Assembly: GCF_011044155.1 (NCBI RefSeq)
Contig: NZ_CP049056.1
Location: 3,848,001 to 3,912,000, forward strand
Direction of reading: 5' to 3'
DNA length: 64,000 nucleotides
Source of the DNA: Pikeienuella piscinae
GTDB taxonomy: Bacteria > Pseudomonadota > Alphaproteobacteria > Rhodobacterales > Rhodobacteraceae
Under the pieces are notes generated by a model, which was not told where the DNA came from, did no database searches, and saw nothing but the letters and a program-made list of their open reading frames with translations. Position numbers and translations under genes: made by a program. Position 1 is the first letter of the stretch. Each line of letters opens with the position of its first letter. Shown here piece by piece: positions 35,598 to 44,078 of the stretch.

Positions 35598-35816
35598 ATG
35601 TGGTCCAATCCCCGCATTCCCTTCCCGCTGGCGAGCGCGGACGTCCCCTCGCGCCGCCCGATCGTCGCCGAGATCGCGACCGACATCGAACACCAGTCTT
35701 TCGAGCGGCAAGCGCCGCCCGGTCGCCCGGCGGCGACGCTCACGTTGCTTGTCCGTATCGCCGGCGTCGCCGCGCTGGCCGTTTCTTCCGAAGGTTCACC
35801 ACAGGAGGGCGTATGA
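35598..35816 (+). CDS. Small leader frame of unknown function upstream of the CaiB gene (72 aa)
   Basis: An ATG at 35598 follows a strong ribosome site (AGGAGGGAG at 35582-35590). The 72-residue product MWSNPRIPFPLASADVPSR... has no family I recognise; RPIVAEIATDIEHQSFERQ looks like the edge of a folded protein. Its TGA (35814-35816) overlaps the start region of the CaiB gene. Either it is a real small protein coupled to the CaiB gene or the truncated remains of a longer one. Confidence 0.45.
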   Translation: MWSNPRIPFPLASADVPSRRPIVAEIATDIEHQSFERQAPPGRPAATLTLLVRIAGVAALAVSSEGSPQEGV

Positions 35817-36997
35817 TGACCTCGACCGCGCTTTCGCATCTTCGCGTTCTCGACCTCACGCGGGTGCGGGCCGGGCCGACCTGCTGCCGCGTCCTCGCGG
35901 ATTTCGGCGCCGACGTGATCAAGGTGGAGGCGCCGGCGGGGGTCGACCCGAACGCGGGGCTGGGCGGGCCGCGCGACAGCTCCGACATGCAGAACCTCCA
36001 TCGCTCGAAACGGTCGCTGACGCTCAATCTGAAGACCGCGGACGGGCTGGCGATCTTCCGGAAGCTGGCGGAGACCGCCGACGTGGTGGTGGAGAATTTC
36101 CGGCCCGACGTTAAGGACCGGCTGGGCGTCGGCTACGACGATCTCCGCGCGATCAATCCCCGGATCGTGCTCGCGTCGATCTCCGGGTTCGGCCAGACCG
36201 GCCCCTATGCTTCCCGCGCCGGCTACGATCAGATCGCGCAGGGCATGGGCGGGCTGATGGCCGTCACCGGCCTCCCCGGCCAGGGGCCGGTGCGCGCCGG
36301 GGCGGCGGTCGCGGATTCCGCCTCAGGCCTCTACGGTTGCCTCGGGATCCTCATCGCGCTGGCGGAGCGCGAGCGCTCCGGCGAAGGGCAATGGGTGCAG
36401 ACCTCGCTTCTGGAGGCGCAGATCGCGATGATGGATTTTCAGGCGGCGCGCTATCTGGTCGATGGCGTGACTCCGGGCCAGGCGGGGAACGATCATCCGG
36501 TCTCGACCCCGATGGGGGTGGTGGAGACCCTCGATGGCCATCTCAACCTGGCGGTTGGCGGCGACGGGCAGTGGCGGGCGCTCTGCGCGGCGTTGGAGAT
36601 GCCGGAACTCGGGGACGACGCGCGCTTCGCGACGGACAAGAAACGGCTGGAGAACCGGGAGGCCTGCTGGGCCGCGCTTCGGCCGGTCTTTCGCGCCCGC
36701 ACCACCGCCGAATGGATCGAGACGCTCGCCGCCGCTTCGGTGCCGGCCGGGCCGATCTACCGGATGGACGAGGTTTTCGCCGATCCGCAGGTTCGCCATC
36801 TCGGCATCGCCGCAAGCGTGCCCCATCCGACCCGTGGCGAGGTTCGGCTTGTCGGGCAGCCGGTGCGGCTTTCGCGGACACCGGCGGCGATCAGCGGGCC
36901 GGCGCCCGAGGCCGGAGCGGAGACCGAGGAGATTCTCGGGGGCCTGGGTTACGGGGCCGATGATATCGCCCGTCTTCGGGCGGCTGGCGCGGTGTGA
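35816..36997 (+). CDS. CaiB/BaiF-family CoA-transferase (first of cluster)
   Basis: I chose the second of two adjacent ATGs (35816) because AGGAGGG at 35803-35809 is then at a normal distance; 393 residues. Family blocks: LRVLDLTRVRAGPTCCRVLADFGADVIKVE, ENFRPDVKDRLGVGYDDL, SGFGQTGPYASRAGYDQIAQGMGG, and the catalytic Asp region QTSLLEAQIAMMDFQA, in which the usual Asp in V-x-x-S/A-L-x-D is replaced by Glu (SLLEAQI). It should transfer CoA to or from a carboxylic acid; the Asp-to-Glu reading depends on alignment. It lies in the cluster with the repeated operator. Confidence 0.9.
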   Translation: MTSTALSHLRVLDLTRVRAGPTCCRVLADFGADVIKVEAPAGVDPNAGLGGPRDSSDMQNLHRSKRSLTLNLKTADGLAIFRKLAETADVVVENFRPDVKDRLGVGYDDLRAINPRIVLASISGFGQTGPYASRAGYDQIAQGMGGLMAVTGLPGQGPVRAGAAVADSASGLYGCLGILIALAERERSGEGQWVQTSLLEAQIAMMDFQAARYLVDGVTPGQAGNDHPVSTPMGVVETLDGHLNLAVGGDGQWRALCAALEMPELGDDARFATDKKRLENREACWAALRPVFRARTTAEWIETLAAASVPAGPIYRMDEVFADPQVRHLGIAASVPHPTRGEVRLVGQPVRLSRTPAAISGPAPEAGAETEEILGGLGYGADDIARLRAAGAV

Positions 36998-37041
36998 GCC
37001 AGCGAGGAAGCGGCGCTTGACAGGCGGAGGCGGCCGGGTAG

Positions 37042-37057
37042 TCCTGTCCGGACAAAT
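37042..37057. promoter_or_regulatory. Cluster operator upstream of the second CaiB gene
   Basis: TCCTGTCCGGACAAAT matches 13 of 16 positions of the cluster palindrome, with the core TGTCCGGACA intact. A TTGACA at 37017-37022 could be a -35 element; the operator centre lies 32.5 bases after its first base, so it would cover the -10/+1 region, as expected for a repressor. The CaiB gene starts 177 bases downstream. Confidence 0.7.
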
Positions 37058-37233
37058 ACCGCGCGCCAGCGACGCCTGCTGAAGCGCCGATCGAAAAGAC
37101 GATCAGGAAACCGTCCGATGCGCTGCGCCCGCCGATCTGCTCTTCCTGCGCCCGCGACGCGGCCCGAGCGGGCGCTCCGTGTTGGGCGGCGGAAGTCGAG
37201 CGCCGGTTTGCGGGGTCGCAGGGCGGGCGCGCC

Positions 37234-38436
37234 ATGACCGGCCTGCCCCTCGACGGCGTTCGAGTCCTTTCCGTCGAGCAATACGGCGCGGGGCCGTTCG
37301 CGTCGCTCTATCTTGCGGACATGGGCGCGGAGGTGATCAAGATCGAACCCCCGACCGCGCCGGGCCGGCCCGGCGGCGACAGTTCGCGCCGGTCCGGGCC
37401 GCATTTCCTTGGCGAGGGCGACAGCCACTTCTTCCAGACCTTCAACCGCAACAAGCGCTCGCTCACGCTCGACCTGAAGCGGGCGGAGGGGCGGGAGATC
37501 CTGCATGCGCTTCTCCCCGGCGCCGACGCGGTGATGAACAATCTCCGGGGCGATCAGCCGGCGAAGCTTGGCGTCGACTACGACGCGCTCGGTGGGCTGA
37601 AACCAGCGATCGTCTGCGCGCATCTTTCGGCCTATGGCCGGACCGGCGCGCGGGCCGGCTGGCCGGGTTACGATTTCCTGATGCAAGCCGAAGCCGGGTA
37701 TCTCTCGTTGACCGGCGAGCCGGGCGCGCCGCCGGCGCGGATGGGGCTTTCGATCATCGACTACATGACCGGCGTGACCACCGCCTTCGCGCTGGTCGCC
37801 GCGCTTCTCGCCGCCGCGCGGACGGGGCGCGGGCGCGATGTCGACGTCTCGCTCTTCGACGTCGCGATGCATCAGCTTTCCTATCCCGCGACCTGGTATC
37901 TCAACGAAGGCGACGCGATCGGCCGGCGGCCGCGCTCCGGCCACCCTTCGGTCGTCCCCTGCGAGACGATGCCGACGAAGGACGGCTGGATCTTCGTCAT
38001 GTGCGTGCTGCCGAAATTCTGGGAGGGGCTGGCGGCGGCGCTCGGCCGCCCCGATCTGCCGCGGGATCCGCGCTTCGCCGACCCGGCGGGCCGGCTCGCC
38101 AACCGGGATGCGCTGATGGCGATTCTCGACCCGTTGACCAAGACGCGGACGACGGCGGAATGGATGGAGGTCTTCGCCGGAACGGTGCCTGCGGCGCCGG
38201 TGCTCGATTTCGGCGCGGCGCTCGACAATCCGTTCTTTCGCGAGCGGGGCGGCGTTCGGACGGTTCCGCATCCTGTGCGGCCCGGCTTCGGGATGGTGGC
38301 GAACCCGATCCGCGCCGGCGCGGCGCCGGACGACCGGCCGGCGCCCGCGCTCGGGGCGGACACCGACGCGCTCCTGCGCGAGATCGGCGTCGCGCCGGCG
38401 CGCATCCGCGCGCTCCGCGCCGCCGGCGTGATCTGA
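37234..38436 (+). CDS. CaiB/BaiF-family CoA-transferase (second of cluster)
   Basis: The 400-residue protein has VRVLSVEQYGAGPFASLYLADMGAEVIKIE at the start, FFQTFNRNKRSLTLDLK, HLSAYGRTGARAGWPGYDFLMQAEAGY and the catalytic VDVSLFDVAMHQLSY with the expected Asp (LFD). It belongs to class III CoA-transferases. Two such enzymes in a row, both with an operator nearby, suggest either a two-acid pathway or two partners of one reaction. The substrate is not known. Confidence 0.92.
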   Translation: MTGLPLDGVRVLSVEQYGAGPFASLYLADMGAEVIKIEPPTAPGRPGGDSSRRSGPHFLGEGDSHFFQTFNRNKRSLTLDLKRAEGREILHALLPGADAVMNNLRGDQPAKLGVDYDALGGLKPAIVCAHLSAYGRTGARAGWPGYDFLMQAEAGYLSLTGEPGAPPARMGLSIIDYMTGVTTAFALVAALLAAARTGRGRDVDVSLFDVAMHQLSYPATWYLNEGDAIGRRPRSGHPSVVPCETMPTKDGWIFVMCVLPKFWEGLAAALGRPDLPRDPRFADPAGRLANRDALMAILDPLTKTRTTAEWMEVFAGTVPAAPVLDFGAALDNPFFRERGGVRTVPHPVRPGFGMVANPIRAGAAPDDRPAPALGADTDALLREIGVAPARIRALRAAGVI

Positions 38437-38586
38437 GGGGGCGGGCGACGCGAAACTCGACACTGCGCGCCGTCCCGATCCCGCGCCGCCGGGTCTCGGC
38501 CGACGCGCCGTCGAAGCCCTGCGCGAAGCGGGATGTTGGGAGCAGGAGACCGAGGCGGCGTTGAAAGCGGCGCGAAAAGGTTGGAG

Positions 38587-39333
38587 TCAGCTCTCCTCCG
38601 CGTCGTCCCGCTTGAAGCGCATGAAATAGGTGAATCTCTCCGCCGGATGCCAGTCGATCGAAACGATCAGCGGCCGGTCGGCGTCATCGAGATAGCGCCC
38701 GGTCACGCGGATCGCCATCGCGCCCGGCGCCGCGCCGAGGGCGGCGCCGGCGTCGGCCGGGAAAGGCTCTGCCGCGATCTTTCGCGTCACCTCGACGATA
38801 TTCGCGCCGTAGCGCGCCTCCAGCATCCGGTGGACCGGCGCGGAGAGCCCGGGCAGGTCGGGCGCCGCCGCGAGATAATCCTCGTGGAGATAGATTCGGG
38901 AGAAATTGATCGGGTCGCCGTCGCGCGCGCGGCGCACACCTTCTGAGATCAGCCAGGAACGGCCGGGCGGACGGCCCAGAAACGCGGCGAGTTCTGCGTC
39001 CGCCTCGACGATCCTGATGTTCTCGAGCGTGAGCCGCGTATCCGCGCCGTATCCGAAAAGCTCGCTCAGGGAGCGCACGCCGAGATGGTAGCCGCCACGC
39101 GGGTCGGCCGAGATCACCTCGGATCCGGAACCCTGCCGGCGGCGCAGATAGCGACGCGAAGAGAGAAGTCGCAGCGCCTCTCGGATGGTGAAGCGCGAAA
39201 CCCCGAATTCGGAGCAGAGTTCCTGCTCGCTCGGAAGCGACGAGCCGACGGGGTAGACGCCCCGCTCGACCCGTTCGATCAGCGTCTCCGCCAGATGCCG
39301 GTATCTCGGCTTGCCCGCGCTCTGATCCTTCAT
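38587..39333 (-). CDS. GntR-family (HutC-type) regulator with UTRA domain
   Basis: I chose the ATG at 39333 (248 residues); the frame is open further but that part overlaps the neighbouring gene. The N-terminal winged helix reads LIERVERGVYPVGSSLPSEQELCSEFGVSRFTIREALRLLSSRRYLRRRQGSGS, in register with HutC-type repressors. The C-terminal UTRA domain (about residues 90-240) contains PINFSRIYLHEDYL and a YLDDADRPLIVSIDWHPAERFTY end. HutC-type proteins bind palindromes of the form TTGT-N4-ACAA, matching the repeated 16-bp palindrome in this cluster, so it is the likely regulator. Confidence 0.9.
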   Translation of the reverse strand: MKDQSAGKPRYRHLAETLIERVERGVYPVGSSLPSEQELCSEFGVSRFTIREALRLLSSRRYLRRRQGSGSEVISADPRGGYHLGVRSLSELFGYGADTRLTLENIRIVEADAELAAFLGRPPGRSWLISEGVRRARDGDPINFSRIYLHEDYLAAAPDLPGLSAPVHRMLEARYGANIVEVTRKIAAEPFPADAGAALGAAPGAMAIRVTGRYLDDADRPLIVSIDWHPAERFTYFMRFKRDDAEES

Positions 39334-39365
39334 CAGCGGCCCTTCCCTGACGTCGTTCCCGCGCC

Positions 39366-40610
39366 TTACATCGCCCGGCGCGCCGCGTCCCAGGCGTTCG
39401 CCAGTTCGTCGCGATGCTCGGGCGCCGCGATCCCGATAAGCGCGGCGGCCCGCGCGTCGATGTCGAGCCCGCCGATATCGGCGACCCCGTGCTCCGTCAC
39501 CACGATCCCGGTATCCGCGCGCAGGATGGAGGCCGGCGCGGCGGCGTCGAGCATGGGGACGATGCGGCTGGTCCCCGCCCGGCCCGCGGTCGCCGGCAGC
39601 GCGAGGATCGCCCGCCCGCCCTTCGACGCGCGTCCGCCGCGCTGGAAATCCGCCGCTCCGCCGATGCCGGAGACCTGCCGCCCCGCCAGCGTCTCGCAAC
39701 TCGCCTGGCCGAAAAGATCGACCGAGAGCGCCGAGCCGATGGCGATGAAGCGCGGAATCGCCGCCAGTCGGGCGGCGTCATGCGTGACCGATACCGGCGC
39801 GAAGCGGATCACCGGATCGCGCCGCAGCCGCTCGTAAAGCGCGGGCGAGCCTATCGCGAAGCCTGCGGTGACGCCTTTCGTCAGAACCCCGGCGTCGATC
39901 AGCGCCGCCGCGCCGTCGGTTATCATCCCCGCGTGATAGCCGAGGTCGCGGTGATCCTTCAGCGCCGCGAGAACAGCGTCGGCGGCTTTGCCGATGCCGA
40001 TGCTGACGATGTCGCCAGGCCGGATCATCGCCGCGATCCGCGCCGCGATCGTCTCCAGCGCCGCGCCGGCCGCGCCGCCCTCGAGGCGGGGGAGGGGGGT
40101 CTCCGCCTCGATCAGGGCGGCGAAGCGCCCGACAGGCGCGCGCGGGGCCGAGGGCGGCGCCGGCATCGCCGGGTTGACCTGCCCGATCAGCACTGCGCCG
40201 GAGGCCTCGAGCGCATCGAAGAAATCGCAGGCGACGCCCGGCGTCACCATGCCCGCTTCGGGGGGCGAGATCTGCATCACCGCGCCTTTCAGCCCGGCGG
40301 CGTCCCGCGCCCAGCCGGGGATATGGCAGTAATGGCTCGGATGAAGGCGCACGCGCCCGGCGGCGAAACCGTCCCGGAGCGCCGGTGTGACGAAGAAGGC
40401 GCGCGCGGTCGCCTCCGGCGCCAGCGCCGAGGGGTCGCGCCGGTTCACGCCGGGAATCCAGACGCCGCAAAACTCCAGCCCGCGCCCGATTCCCGGATCC
40501 GCCGCGAGCGCGTCGAGCGCCGCCGTCGGCTCGCCGGTCGCGCCCGCGATCCAGACGCGGTCGCCCGGGCCGAACATCCGGAACGCTTCGGCGAAACCCT
40601 TGCTCACCAT
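39366..40610 (-). CDS. Acetyl-CoA hydrolase/4-hydroxybutyrate CoA-transferase-like protein
   Basis: I chose the ATG at 40610 (414 residues), preceded by GGGGAG. The family blocks include PGDRVWIAGATGEPTAALDAL, HYCHIPGW, QISPPEAGMVTPGVACDF and GIGKAADAVLAALKDHRDLGYHAGMITDGAAALIDAG; the Glu expected to form the CoA-thioester intermediate is not certain without alignment. The C-terminal ILRADTGIVVTEHGVADIGGLDIDARA is typical of the AbfT/Cat1 group. It would make or recycle a CoA thioester. It is 32 bases upstream of the UTRA regulator and under an operator at 40677. Confidence 0.87.
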   Translation of the reverse strand: MVSKGFAEAFRMFGPGDRVWIAGATGEPTAALDALAADPGIGRGLEFCGVWIPGVNRRDPSALAPEATARAFFVTPALRDGFAAGRVRLHPSHYCHIPGWARDAAGLKGAVMQISPPEAGMVTPGVACDFFDALEASGAVLIGQVNPAMPAPPSAPRAPVGRFAALIEAETPLPRLEGGAAGAALETIAARIAAMIRPGDIVSIGIGKAADAVLAALKDHRDLGYHAGMITDGAAALIDAGVLTKGVTAGFAIGSPALYERLRRDPVIRFAPVSVTHDAARLAAIPRFIAIGSALSVDLFGQASCETLAGRQVSGIGGAADFQRGGRASKGGRAILALPATAGRAGTSRIVPMLDAAAPASILRADTGIVVTEHGVADIGGLDIDARAAALIGIAAPEHRDELANAWDAARRAM

Positions 40611-40676
40611 TCTCAACTCCCCTTCGCCGCGTTTTCCCGCGGGGGCGCCGGTGCGCCCCGTGAAACCGATGCTAGA

Positions 40677-40692
40677 ATATGTCCGGACAAAT
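40677..40692. promoter_or_regulatory. Cluster operator upstream of the AbfT-like gene
   Basis: ATATGTCCGGACAAAT differs from the perfect palindrome at one base. On the minus strand it falls in the spacer of a plausible promoter: TTGGGA, 17 bases, TATTCT. It is 67 bases upstream of the gene and would block RNA polymerase when bound. Confidence 0.75.
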
Positions 40693-40860
40693 CGCATCCC
40701 AAATCAGACATACGGGTGCGTGAAAGCGTCGCCCGTCTTCTGAACCGACGCTTCCGCAGCGCGCCGAGGGCGCGTCAACCCGGCGGGAATGTGCGCCGTT
40801 CAGGCGTCCAGCGCCGCGCGCGTCCGGTCAGCGGGCGGTTGGGCGCGACTCGCCCGACGC

Positions 40861-41799
40861 TCATGAGACCGTTCCGAACCGCCGAAGGCGGGCGAAGAGC
40901 GGTCGCATCAGGAGTGGCGCGAAATAGATCGGCAATTGCGCGGTGATGACGACGAGCGCGATGCGCGGCTCCACCGCGCCGAGGACCGCCGCCACCATCA
41001 CCGCCATGTTCTTGACGCAGGCGCAGAGCCCGGCGGCGAAGGCCTCGTCCCGCCCCGTCCGCCAGAAGGCCGCAACGCCGAGCAGGAGCGACCCGGCGCT
41101 GACCGCGGCGGTGAGCGCGAAGATGCCGAACCATGACGCCGGATCGGCCCGCAGCGCGATACCGATATCATGCATGACACCGATGCTGATGAGGACGACG
41201 AGGGCGACAGTGGCCGCGTCGAGCGGAACCGCCCAGGTCCTGACCCGCGCGTCGCCGGCGACGCGCCTGAGAAGAAGCGCGAAGGCGAAGGCGCCGAGAA
41301 TGATCGCCGAAAGCCGGATGACGAGCGCGCTGACATCGACCCCTTCGCCCAGTCCCGGCGCGGCGCTGGTCACCAGCCAGACCGTCGCCGGCGCCATCAG
41401 CGTCGCCGGTAGCGACACCCCGGTGGCGAGCGCCGGATCGATCCGGACGAGAATCGCGAAAGCGGCGGCCGAACTCAGCGGCGGCGCGGCGGCGGCGTAG
41501 GTGAGCCCCGTGGCGAGCCAGCCCGGCGCGCCGAACGCCCAGGCCAGCAGGGCGACCGCCAGCGGCAGGACGATCAGAGCGAAGAGCCCGGTCACACAGA
41601 CGAAAAGCGGCCGCCGCAGCACGGCGACCAGCCGCGTCGGCTCGATCCGCAGCATCGAGATCACCACCATCGCGACCGAAATCGCGACGACCGCCGGGCG
41701 TACGAACTCCGCCAGCGCCGGCGCCGCGAGACCGAGCGCGACCCCGCCCGCCATCAGGAACGGGGCCTGGGCCGTCATCAGATTCATGACAGCGCGCAT
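40861..41799 (-). CDS. BASS-family (bile acid:Na+ symporter-like) transporter
   Basis: The 312-residue protein has about nine hydrophobic helices and the BASS topology, with FAILVRIDPALATGVSLPATLMAP and GLCACVKNMAVMVAAVLGAV being the two crossover-type regions. The family takes up organic anions with sodium. It is in the operator-linked cluster and follows the small frame at 41803 with three bases between, so it is probably an importer for a pathway substrate. Confidence 0.87.
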   Translation of the reverse strand: MRAVMNLMTAQAPFLMAGGVALGLAAPALAEFVRPAVVAISVAMVVISMLRIEPTRLVAVLRRPLFVCVTGLFALIVLPLAVALLAWAFGAPGWLATGLTYAAAAPPLSSAAAFAILVRIDPALATGVSLPATLMAPATVWLVTSAAPGLGEGVDVSALVIRLSAIILGAFAFALLLRRVAGDARVRTWAVPLDAATVALVVLISIGVMHDIGIALRADPASWFGIFALTAAVSAGSLLLGVAAFWRTGRDEAFAAGLCACVKNMAVMVAAVLGAVEPRIALVVITAQLPIYFAPLLMRPLFARLRRFGTVS

Positions 41800-41802
41800 C
41801 GA

Positions 41803-42066
41803 TCAGGACCCCGCCGGAACGCGGGCGGCGAAACCCGCGCCGATCGTCCGGCGTGTCGCGATGCGGGCGCCTTCCGCCGCCGCGACATGGGCGAGGAAAG
41901 CATCCGGCGCGCCGGTCCGTCCCGGGCGGCCGGCGATCCCCGGCCACAGTCCGGCCGACATCGCCTTCGGCGCCGCACGGACGGTTTCCGTCCTCTTCCT
42001 GTCGCCCTCGGCGCCGCTCATCCCTGAGCGTTCCTCGCCATCGGGCCAGGACAGGTCGTCAGTCAT
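41803..42066 (-). CDS. Small hypothetical protein before the BASS transporter (87 aa)
   Basis: The 87-residue frame starts at an ATG 24 bases downstream of the perfect operator and ends 3 bases before the BASS gene. It has a hydrophilic N-terminus and an Ala/Arg-rich end (FLAHVAAAEGARIATRRTIG). No family is recognised. Position relative to the operator and the tight spacing are the main evidence; it could be a spurious frame in a leader. Confidence 0.4.
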   Translation of the reverse strand: MTDDLSWPDGEERSGMSGAEGDRKRTETVRAAPKAMSAGLWPGIAGRPGRTGAPDAFLAHVAAAEGARIATRRTIGAGFAARVPAGS

Positions 42067-42089
42067 CCGCGCGCTTCCCGCATCCGCTG

Positions 42090-42105
42090 ATTTGTCCGGA
42101 CAAAT
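42090..42105. promoter_or_regulatory. Perfect 16-bp operator palindrome upstream of the BASS operon
   Basis: ATTTGTCCGGACAAAT is a perfect palindrome. On the minus strand a TTGACA (42130 down to 42125) lies with its first base 32.5 bases from the palindrome centre, exactly the spacing seen at the second CaiB promoter. The two promoters share GCTTGACAGGCG upstream. The site is also 38 bases from the stop of the TRAP permease gene. Confidence 0.85.
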
Positions 42106-42142
42106 TGAAGAGGCGGCCCGCGCCTGTCAAGCGGCGTCGCCT

Positions 42143-44044
42143 TCAGCCGCCGCCGCTTCGGGAGAACGCCCGTTCGCCCTTCGGCTGGCGCAGCCTGAAG
42201 AGCCAGAGAAGCGCGAAGAGGAGGCATCCGGCGGCGTTGAGCCAGATCGCGCCGGAGATCACGCCATGCGGCAGCAAAACCACGAGGCCCGAGAGCGCCG
42301 CGACCGCGCGCTCCCGGCCAGAAAGCGAACGGCCGAGGAACCCGACGATCCCCGCGGTCACGAGATAGACGCCGGCTAGCGCCGTCGCGAGGGTGAGGCC
42401 GATGTCGAGCGGCGGCCCGTCGAGCAGCAGCGCCGGCGAGGCGGCGAAGAGAAACGGGATGAGATAGGCCGGCCAGGCGATCCTGACCGCCTCCCAGCCC
42501 GTGGCCATCGGGCTCGCCCCGGCCATGTTCGCCGCCACAAAGGCGGCGATGGCGACCGGCGGCGTCAGCATCGAGAGCATGCCGAAATAGAGAACGAAAA
42601 GATGCGCCGCCATCGGTTGCAGCCCTAGCTCGACCAGCGGCGGCGCGGCGAGCGACGCCAGGAGAAGATAGACCCCGACCGTCGGCAGCCCCATGCCCAT
42701 CACGATGCAGACCGCCGCGGTGACGCAGAGAAGAAGAAGGAGGCTGGATTTCCCGAGTTGGACGAGAAAGAAACCGAGCCCGAAGGAAAGCCCCGACCGG
42801 GCGATCAGCCCGATGATCATTCCGGCGATGGCGCAGATCAGGATGATCTCAACCGCCGATTTTCCCGCCGCGACCAGCACTTCGCCGACCGTCCGGAGGG
42901 TGATGCGCCGCCCGTCATAGGTGTGAAGGAGGGCGAGCGCGAAAAGAACGAGGATCGCGATCAGCGCCGCCGTTTCAGGCCGAAGATTGAAACGGAAGAG
43001 CCCGATCAGAAGCGCCGCGAAGGGCGCGAAAACCACCCAGCCGCGTCGAAGCACGCCGGCGAGCGCCGGAATCCGGCTTTCCTCGACGCGCGCGATGCCG
43101 CGGCGTCCGGCCTCCAGATCCGCGAAGATGAAGAGGCTGAGATAATAGAGCAGCGACGGCGCCGCGGCCGCCAGCATCACTTCGGTGTAGCTGGCCTGAA
43201 GGTTCTCGGCGAGGAGGAACGCCGCCGCGCCCATGATCGGCGGCATCAGCTGCCCGCCGGTCGACGCCGCGGCCTCGATCGCCCCGGCGGTCCTGGCGCT
43301 GTAGCCGCCCTTCTTCATCATCGGGATGGTGATCGCGCCGGTGGAGGCGACATTCGCGACCGCGCTGCCGGACACCGAGCCGAAAAACGCCGAGCCGAGG
43401 ATCGCGATCTTGCCCGCGCCGCCGCGTTTGCGCCCGGCCAGAGCCAGCGAGAGATCGGAAAAGCAGAGCGACCCCCCCGTCGCGGTCAGAAGCTGGGAAA
43501 GGATCAGGAACGGAACGACCACCGCGACCGCGATGGAGAGCGCCGCGCCGGCGAGCGAGGCGCTGTCGAGGATGAGAAAGGTCAGCAACCGGTCGGGCGC
43601 GATCGCCCGGCTCTGGAGCGGGCCGGAAAACTTGTCGGCGAAGAGCGCGTAGAGGCAGACGCAGCCGAGAATGATGATCAGGCTCCACCCCATCGTCCTG
43701 CGCACCGCGTCGATAAGCAGGACGAAGCCGATGATGGAGACGATCAGCGCCTCGACCGGATGATAGAAGACGTTCTCGGAAAGAATAGTGAAGCGCGCCG
43801 CCAGCCAGCCGCCGAAGATCAGCGACGCCGCCGCGCACGCCGCCGAGATGAGCGGCGCGCGCCCCGGCCGCGTCAGGAAGGCGATGGCCATCGCCAGCGC
43901 CAGCGCGACAATCAGCACCTGTTCGGAATAGAGCCGCCAGCCGATCCAGAGCGGGGCGCCCGACGACCAGAAAATGGCGACGACCGCGGTGAGCCCGGCG
44001 AGCAGGGCGGCGATGGCCGCCCCGCCGCCCGTGCGCGCCGTCAT
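42143..44044 (-). CDS. TRAP transporter fused permease (TAXI type, DctQM fusion)
   Basis: I chose the ATG at 44044 (633 residues); the longer frame overlaps the binding-protein gene. It is a very hydrophobic protein with roughly 16 helices, including the DctM signature region GSVSGSAVANVASTGAITIPMMKKGGYSARTAGAIEAAASTGGQLMPPIMGAAAFLLAENL. Fused small and large subunits are typical when the binding protein is of the TAXI kind, as here. It should import an organic acid with sodium. It is downstream of the TAXI gene with 34 bases between. Confidence 0.93.
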   Translation of the reverse strand: MTARTGGGAAIAALLAGLTAVVAIFWSSGAPLWIGWRLYSEQVLIVALALAMAIAFLTRPGRAPLISAACAAASLIFGGWLAARFTILSENVFYHPVEALIVSIIGFVLLIDAVRRTMGWSLIIILGCVCLYALFADKFSGPLQSRAIAPDRLLTFLILDSASLAGAALSIAVAVVVPFLILSQLLTATGGSLCFSDLSLALAGRKRGGAGKIAILGSAFFGSVSGSAVANVASTGAITIPMMKKGGYSARTAGAIEAAASTGGQLMPPIMGAAAFLLAENLQASYTEVMLAAAAPSLLYYLSLFIFADLEAGRRGIARVEESRIPALAGVLRRGWVVFAPFAALLIGLFRFNLRPETAALIAILVLFALALLHTYDGRRITLRTVGEVLVAAGKSAVEIILICAIAGMIIGLIARSGLSFGLGFFLVQLGKSSLLLLLCVTAAVCIVMGMGLPTVGVYLLLASLAAPPLVELGLQPMAAHLFVLYFGMLSMLTPPVAIAAFVAANMAGASPMATGWEAVRIAWPAYLIPFLFAASPALLLDGPPLDIGLTLATALAGVYLVTAGIVGFLGRSLSGRERAVAALSGLVVLLPHGVISGAIWLNAAGCLLFALLWLFRLRQPKGERAFSRSGGG

Positions 44045-44078
44045 CGCCGGCGCGCCTTCGCGGCGCCCATTCGGACGA

